Positions 60,001 to 64,000 of a stretch of 64,000 nucleotides of DNA are shown piece by piece. Origin of the DNA: Hemileia vastatrix (lineage: Eukaryota > Basidiomycota > Pucciniomycetes > Pucciniales > Zaghouaniaceae); contig JASXTE010000017.1 of the NCBI GenBank assembly GCA_030280995.1, positions 6,213,001 through 6,277,000 of the forward strand. Direction: 5' to 3'. The translations under genes were made by a program, and so were the position numbers. Each line of letters opens with the position of its first letter. Positions within the stretch are counted from its first letter, which is position 1. Under the pieces are notes generated by a model that had not been told where the DNA came from, searched no databases, and saw nothing but the letters and a program-made list of their open reading frames with translations.

Positions 60001-60469
60001 TCCACTATCACCTAGAAGTTTGAGCTTCTTAATTTCTTCATCCAAAAATTGAGTACAACCTTCTTTGCTCAAATGATGAATCAGAGAAAGCTTTTCTGCC
60101 TGCCACATAATTATTTGGCTATACCATTCCCCAAGATTTGAGTTTCTAGAGACTGTTGAAGATACTTCTGCCCCTAATAGCAACTGCCCCTATGTAATAA
60201 ATCATTGAAACATCATAAAGACTTTAATTCTCACGTTGAACTATAGATATACAGCTTACTGTTTCTGTGGAGCGGGAACTTCCAATGTTAAGTGGATTGT
60301 TGAAAGAAATTACCATCTGGGCCTTCCTATTTCTTTCCTCTTGATGTTTTTCGTAAGAATTAGAGCTTTTGAAAGCCATACCAACTTCAAAGGACCCAGA
60401 AGAAGTTTTATACTTTCTATTGACACATCCAAGATCTTGACATTGACATACATGAAAAAATGGAAACAT
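57043..60469 (-). pseudogene. Tnp2/CACTA-type transposase, copy B
   Basis: Exon 1 60469-60260 (CQCQDLGC motif, conserved SYEKHQEE), intron 60190-60259, exon 2 60189-57852, intron 57786-57851 (GTATGT to CCACAG), exon 3 57785 to about 57170, then a possible last intron and short exon to about 57043. Phases agree at both mapped introns. Exon 2 has a Cys cluster (CCPECF, then LCCN), GNLMFTLYVNWFRPGGNRIG, IIPGPTEPTS, RKLAGFSSHSAKMFCSFC (zinc-like), NHGVRWSKLNNLEYW and CTIDVMHSHMLGNL, blocks typical of basidiomycete Tnp2-type transposases. Exon 3 is Trp/Lys-rich. Length is about 1050 codons. Only three in-frame stops: 57493 (TGA), 58597 (TGA) and 59314 (TAA). I use Tnp2 loosely; related fungal groups are also called KDZ or Plavaka. 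Confidence 0.87.
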
Positions 60470-61545
60470 TGTAATTGTGATAATTGTAGAAATAAGTTAG
60501 CTATTGGAAGTTACCGATTGAAGGTACTCCTTTTTTTGAAAGGAACTAGCTAATATAAGCTACATTTTTTTATCAAAAGAATATGATGGAATATGTGTTG
60601 AAATTATTTAAGTTTAAATGTTTAATTTTTAATCAGATAATTTATATATTAATTAAATGTTATGCAGTCTACTTTATTTGTATTCTGTATACTCTCTGCA
60701 TTTTTACAACAATGCATGCATGTTTATCAGAATATTTTCTATCATAGAAAAAATTCTATTGTACGCACAAGTATCTTTATTATTTTTCTATCAAATGCCT
60801 TCTGAGTTATATCTAACTACCCTATAATTATTTGATTTTGATAAAAATTCTTAGTTATGGACTATAAGAAAAGTAATCCATATTTTTAACATAATTATTT
60901 AAAAAATTACCCCAAAAATCAAAGTTAAACCCAAAAATAAAGTTAATATTTTATAAAAAACAATCACAAACATATTTCTTTCACTTTGAAAATTGGTCTG
61001 TACTAGGTAGAATTTTCGATAAAGAAAAAATCAAAAATACTCAAATAATAGATGCTACAAAAGTGTAAACCTTAAAGCATTACAAAAAAGCTGAAACCTT
61101 GTATAAATTTTCATACATAAATGTGATGAAGTGACACTCTAGTCTATTTATTCAGGTTGAAAAAAAATTACTCAATCAAATATGTATTACTATCATATTG
61201 GACCAAAAATAATTTTTTGGTAATCAAAAAATGAACATAGCCTCACATTTATCAAATTATTTTTGTGGAAGAATTTTTTGAAAAGAAAAAAAAATCCGTT
61301 TCTCAAATGAGTCTGCTTTTATCACATAATCATTCTCTTCATTTTATACCATTCCTTTTGAGTTCAAATTGCATATAAAAATATAATTTATGCATATTAT
61401 AATGCCATAAAGTTGAAATATATCTTATTCTTAATTTTTGTGATATTTCTCCTTAAATCAACTTTGATCATAAAGTTTTGGAGCTCAACAATTTATCCTT
61501 CCTCTTTGTTTAATTTAATTGAACACTTTCTTAATCTAATTCTTT
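60470..61545. other. Intergenic region between divergent genes
   Basis: About 1.1 kb of AT-rich DNA separating the minus-strand transposase (start 60469) from the plus-strand ORF2-like gene (start 61546). It could hold promoters for both. No terminal inverted repeat or palindrome array like that at 53-54 kb is visible. Confidence 0.45.
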
Positions 61546-62665
61546 ATGAACCCTAGTAGCTCTTACTTTCCTCATGGAAACCTGCCCACAAACACACGAA
61601 CACTTAATAGAATTTTTAATGAGACTTTGCCTCCATTCAATTCTCACTTTTTTAGATCTATACACAATTTTTGTCATTCACTTTTGGATATGTCACCAGA
61701 ATCAAATGGATGGAAACATAACCCTACTGAAGAGCAATTAGACAGATTTTCATCATTCAACATGAGTTCTTGCAACATCGCCTTTGAACTACCTCATCCA
61801 GAATCAAATTCAGTGGTTTCGGAAAAGTTTCCACCAATTTTCCATGAATCTTTTATTGAGCACCTTTGCATGTGCGGTTTCCCAGGATCAACTTTCGCTT
61901 GGAACCTAGATTGGTTTGACAAATGAAACCAGGTCTTGGCAAATATTCTCATTAAACACTGGGACAATGCCTTAAAAACCAATAATTTGATTGCATATCC
62001 AATTGACTCAACTCAAATAAGCTTCTCAAATGAAATGGGAGTTCTTCACCGTTGGTTTTTAGGTCATGCTGATAAATTAAGACTTGGGAAGGATTCTCAT
62101 AGCTCTCAAGAAATAATCAAAGTGAGAAAGCATAAATATAGAATAAAAAAAAGTATGAAAATCCCCTTTTTTTCAACCGTTTTTATTTATGACCTTTATT
62201 TCAAATAACAAATATTCTTAGAATTCAGTTAACCAAACTAAACTTCTTAAACAACTTCCACATTGCGAAACTTATCACAACCTTTTCACAAACATCAAGT
62301 GTTGCTCAGACACCGAAATTGATAATGATGGATCGTTAAGATGTATCTTAATGCAATGGAGGTCTGAAGATTTTTCTAAAGTTGCACAATATCTTGACCA
62401 ACAACACTTTGATATTCGAGATACTTCAACCTACTCTGGAAGTGTGCTAAAGGACTTAGCCTTGTACAAAAGAATCAGTTTGGTTTCAACATTATCCCCT
62501 AACCTTAATCCTTCTCATGTCCCCCGGGTTTTGCCGAATGACTGTTATTCTCCCTTATTTCTTGCATCTCTAAATCCTCATCAACTCAGACTTTTAAATC
62601 CTCAAAATCCCATAAATTTACCTGCTCTCCTTGAAATTCTTTCTTCCTCTAATGTGAGTGATTGA
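61546..62665 (+). pseudogene. Accessory ORF2-like gene, copy C
   Basis: Start ATG 61546 (MNPSSSYFPHGNLP). Exon 1 61546-62152 has one in-frame TGA (61924-61926) in the block GSTFAWNLDWFDK-NQVLANIL, matching FAFDWTCRDFLESTWNQVM of copy B. Intron 62153-62228 (GTATGA to TTCAG; the acceptor at 62221 would break the frame). Exon 2 62229-62665 encodes CCSDTEIDNDGSLRCILMQW, then VPRVLPNDCYSPLFLASLNP and a Ser tail, parallel to the end of copy B. Apart from one stop it is intact. The neighbouring element is on the other strand, so it belongs to a different copy or a rearranged one. It ends about 25 bp before the convergent helicase remnant. Confidence 0.75.
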
Positions 62666-62689
62666 CAAACTCCCTTAATAATAGGTTTG

Positions 62690-64000
62690 CACACTCATAC
62701 TCCTCATTTCCACTGTTTGGGACACTTAGCCTTGAAAACAAAAACATAATTTTAATGATTACTATTATCATTAAAATTTATAGAAATGAAATTTGGCTTA
62801 CATTGTTAGCTCCATTTTTTTCCTTTGAATCTTATACATGCTGAATTCTATACTTCCTTGTACAAAATAATTCAAAACATTTACTTCATTTTGCTGCCCC
62901 ATTCTATACAGCCAATCAACAGCCTGCTGCTCAACTGCTGGATTCCAATTTGGCTCCTATTTCAACATTGAACGTATAAAAAATTTAATATTTTTGTTCT
63001 TAATATGAAATAAAAGACATTGAGCTCACCATTATATATACAGTTTGAGCACACCTGAGATCTATACACACTCCTGCAGCCTGAATTGTTCCAACCAAAA
63101 CTTGGCAATTTTTATTAAAATGGAATTCATGCATATTTTTGTCTCACTTTGTCCTGCTGAGTTCACCCGTAAGCTGGGTATACCTAATATTGTGGTCATC
63201 TAAAGCCATTTTTATTCTATTTTGAAATATTAGAAAATTGTTTTTAATAAGCCAACACAATTTTGTAAAACAATTCATTATAGAATCACTTACATATGCA
63301 AAAAGTCTGCAAAGTTGGAAAATATAACAGCTTTTGGAAAATTTATACCCCTTTCACCAGACAAAAAGTTTTTTAAGTGGCCTATAAGATGACAAATATT
63401 TGCAGAATGCTGCCAGGTGAAATCAAAAGTTGGAGTTTCATCCAGATTTTCATAGATTGGATGGTTTCAGAATTCTCTTAAAATCATCAGCTCTCTTAGA
63501 AACTCAGATGAGTCCCAAGGGATGTCAGTGCTTCTGGAGGGCCCATATTGCTCAGTGAATCCTTCTTGAAGCACATCAATTTTAGACCTCCATGGATCTG
63601 CTTATTGAACCAATATCCCCCTTTGAATCTTTTTTGGAAGAGACAAAATTGCATCCTTTGTTCTACGTAGGCTTATGACTTTCATTAAGTGATTGATTGA
63701 TTTAATAGAATTAGCCTTTCCTTTTTGTAAACCTGGAAAAAGGAAATTCTTCCATAACCAATCTTCTTGCCACTTTTCAATTCTAAGAAAAAATATGAGA
63801 CTTTGAAGGTCAGTGGGCCTGTTCTGAAGTGGAGTTCCAGTCAAGCATAGTTGGTGTTGGGATTCCAAGTCAAATATTGTTTGAGCCCTCTGCGAGTAAG
63901 GATTTTTAATGTAACTAAAAGAATATTTATAAAAATTGATTATAAAAATTAAGTTTTAAGTTTTAGATATAGAAATGGGCACTAACTGAGCTTCATCTAA
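62690..64000 (-). pseudogene. SNF2-family helicase/ATPase, copy B (runs off the window)
   Basis: Minus strand from the window edge: motif II DEAH, formed by splicing intron 63915-63986 (CA joined to T); motif III LCLTGTPLQNR (about 63830); MKVISLRRTKD (about 63680); HPIYENL (about 63460); KAVIFSNFADFLH (about 63320); intron 63217-63293; QLTGELS (about 63170); VLVGTIQAAGVCIDL (about 63090); intron 62957-63029; NWNPAVEQQAVDWLYRMGQQNEV (motif VI, about 62920), with Trp where Arg is usual; intron 62731-62801. Stops: 63602 (TAA), 63467 (TGA) and 63144 (TGA). It is a Rad5/Rad16/ULS1-like SWI/SNF ATPase remnant, much better preserved than copy A. The N-terminal half is outside the window. Confidence 0.88.

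Overview
The window is eukaryotic, AT-rich repeat DNA. Short spliceosomal introns (about 50-85 bp, GTAAGT or GTATGT donors, TAG/CAG acceptors), chromodomain Gypsy elements, Tnp2-type DNA transposons and pervasive nonsense decay suggest a basidiomycete fungus with a large, transposon-bloated genome. A rust fungus (Pucciniales) is my best guess; this is inference from element types, not a database match. I see no convincing intact housekeeping gene, rRNA or tRNA.

Layout. 0.2-1.7 kb: a broken Ser/Pro-rich protein with a half zinc-cluster motif. 1.9-2.5 kb: a pure (TTTTTA)n array. 3.3-7.3 kb: a decayed chromodomain Gypsy pol (Gypsy-1) fused to an LTR fragment. 8.3-16.3 kb, minus strand: a second, very different Gypsy (Gypsy-3) with its 5' LTR at 15.2-16.3 kb, abutting an SNF2 helicase pseudogene (16.3-18.1 kb). 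20.2-23.7 kb: a decayed Tnp2-type transposase. 24.4-25.4 kb: a solo LTR of Gypsy-3. 26.3-29.9 kb: a PIF/Harbinger element with TAA target duplication. 31.1-36.4 kb: a full-length but dead Copia element with ATTAT target duplication. 36.6-36.9 kb: a CACTA-type miniature element. 39.0-42.2 kb: a degraded Gypsy-2 relative split by a foreign LTR. 42.2-51.0 kb, minus strand: a nearly intact Gypsy-2 with two 1177-bp LTRs and an uninterrupted 1224-codon pol. 51.0-51.8 kb: an open three-exon gene cut off by the Gypsy-2 LTR. 52.9-54.8 kb: an array of about 20 near-identical 20-bp palindromes at quantised spacing, folding into a giant inverted repeat. 55.0-60.5 kb, minus strand: a two-gene Tnp2-type transposon. 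61.5-62.7 kb, plus strand: a second copy of its accessory gene. 62.7-64.0 kb, minus strand: a second SNF2 helicase copy running off the end.

Themes. Most disabling stops in otherwise readable genes are TGA, commonly where arginine would fit, suggesting CGA to TGA decay at CpG (methylation-type deamination). Gypsy-2 pol and the 51 kb gene are exceptions with long open frames. Nested insertions, unmatched flanks and inverted LTR copies show repeated recombination. The palindrome array is the most unusual structure and matches no standard element class that I recognise.
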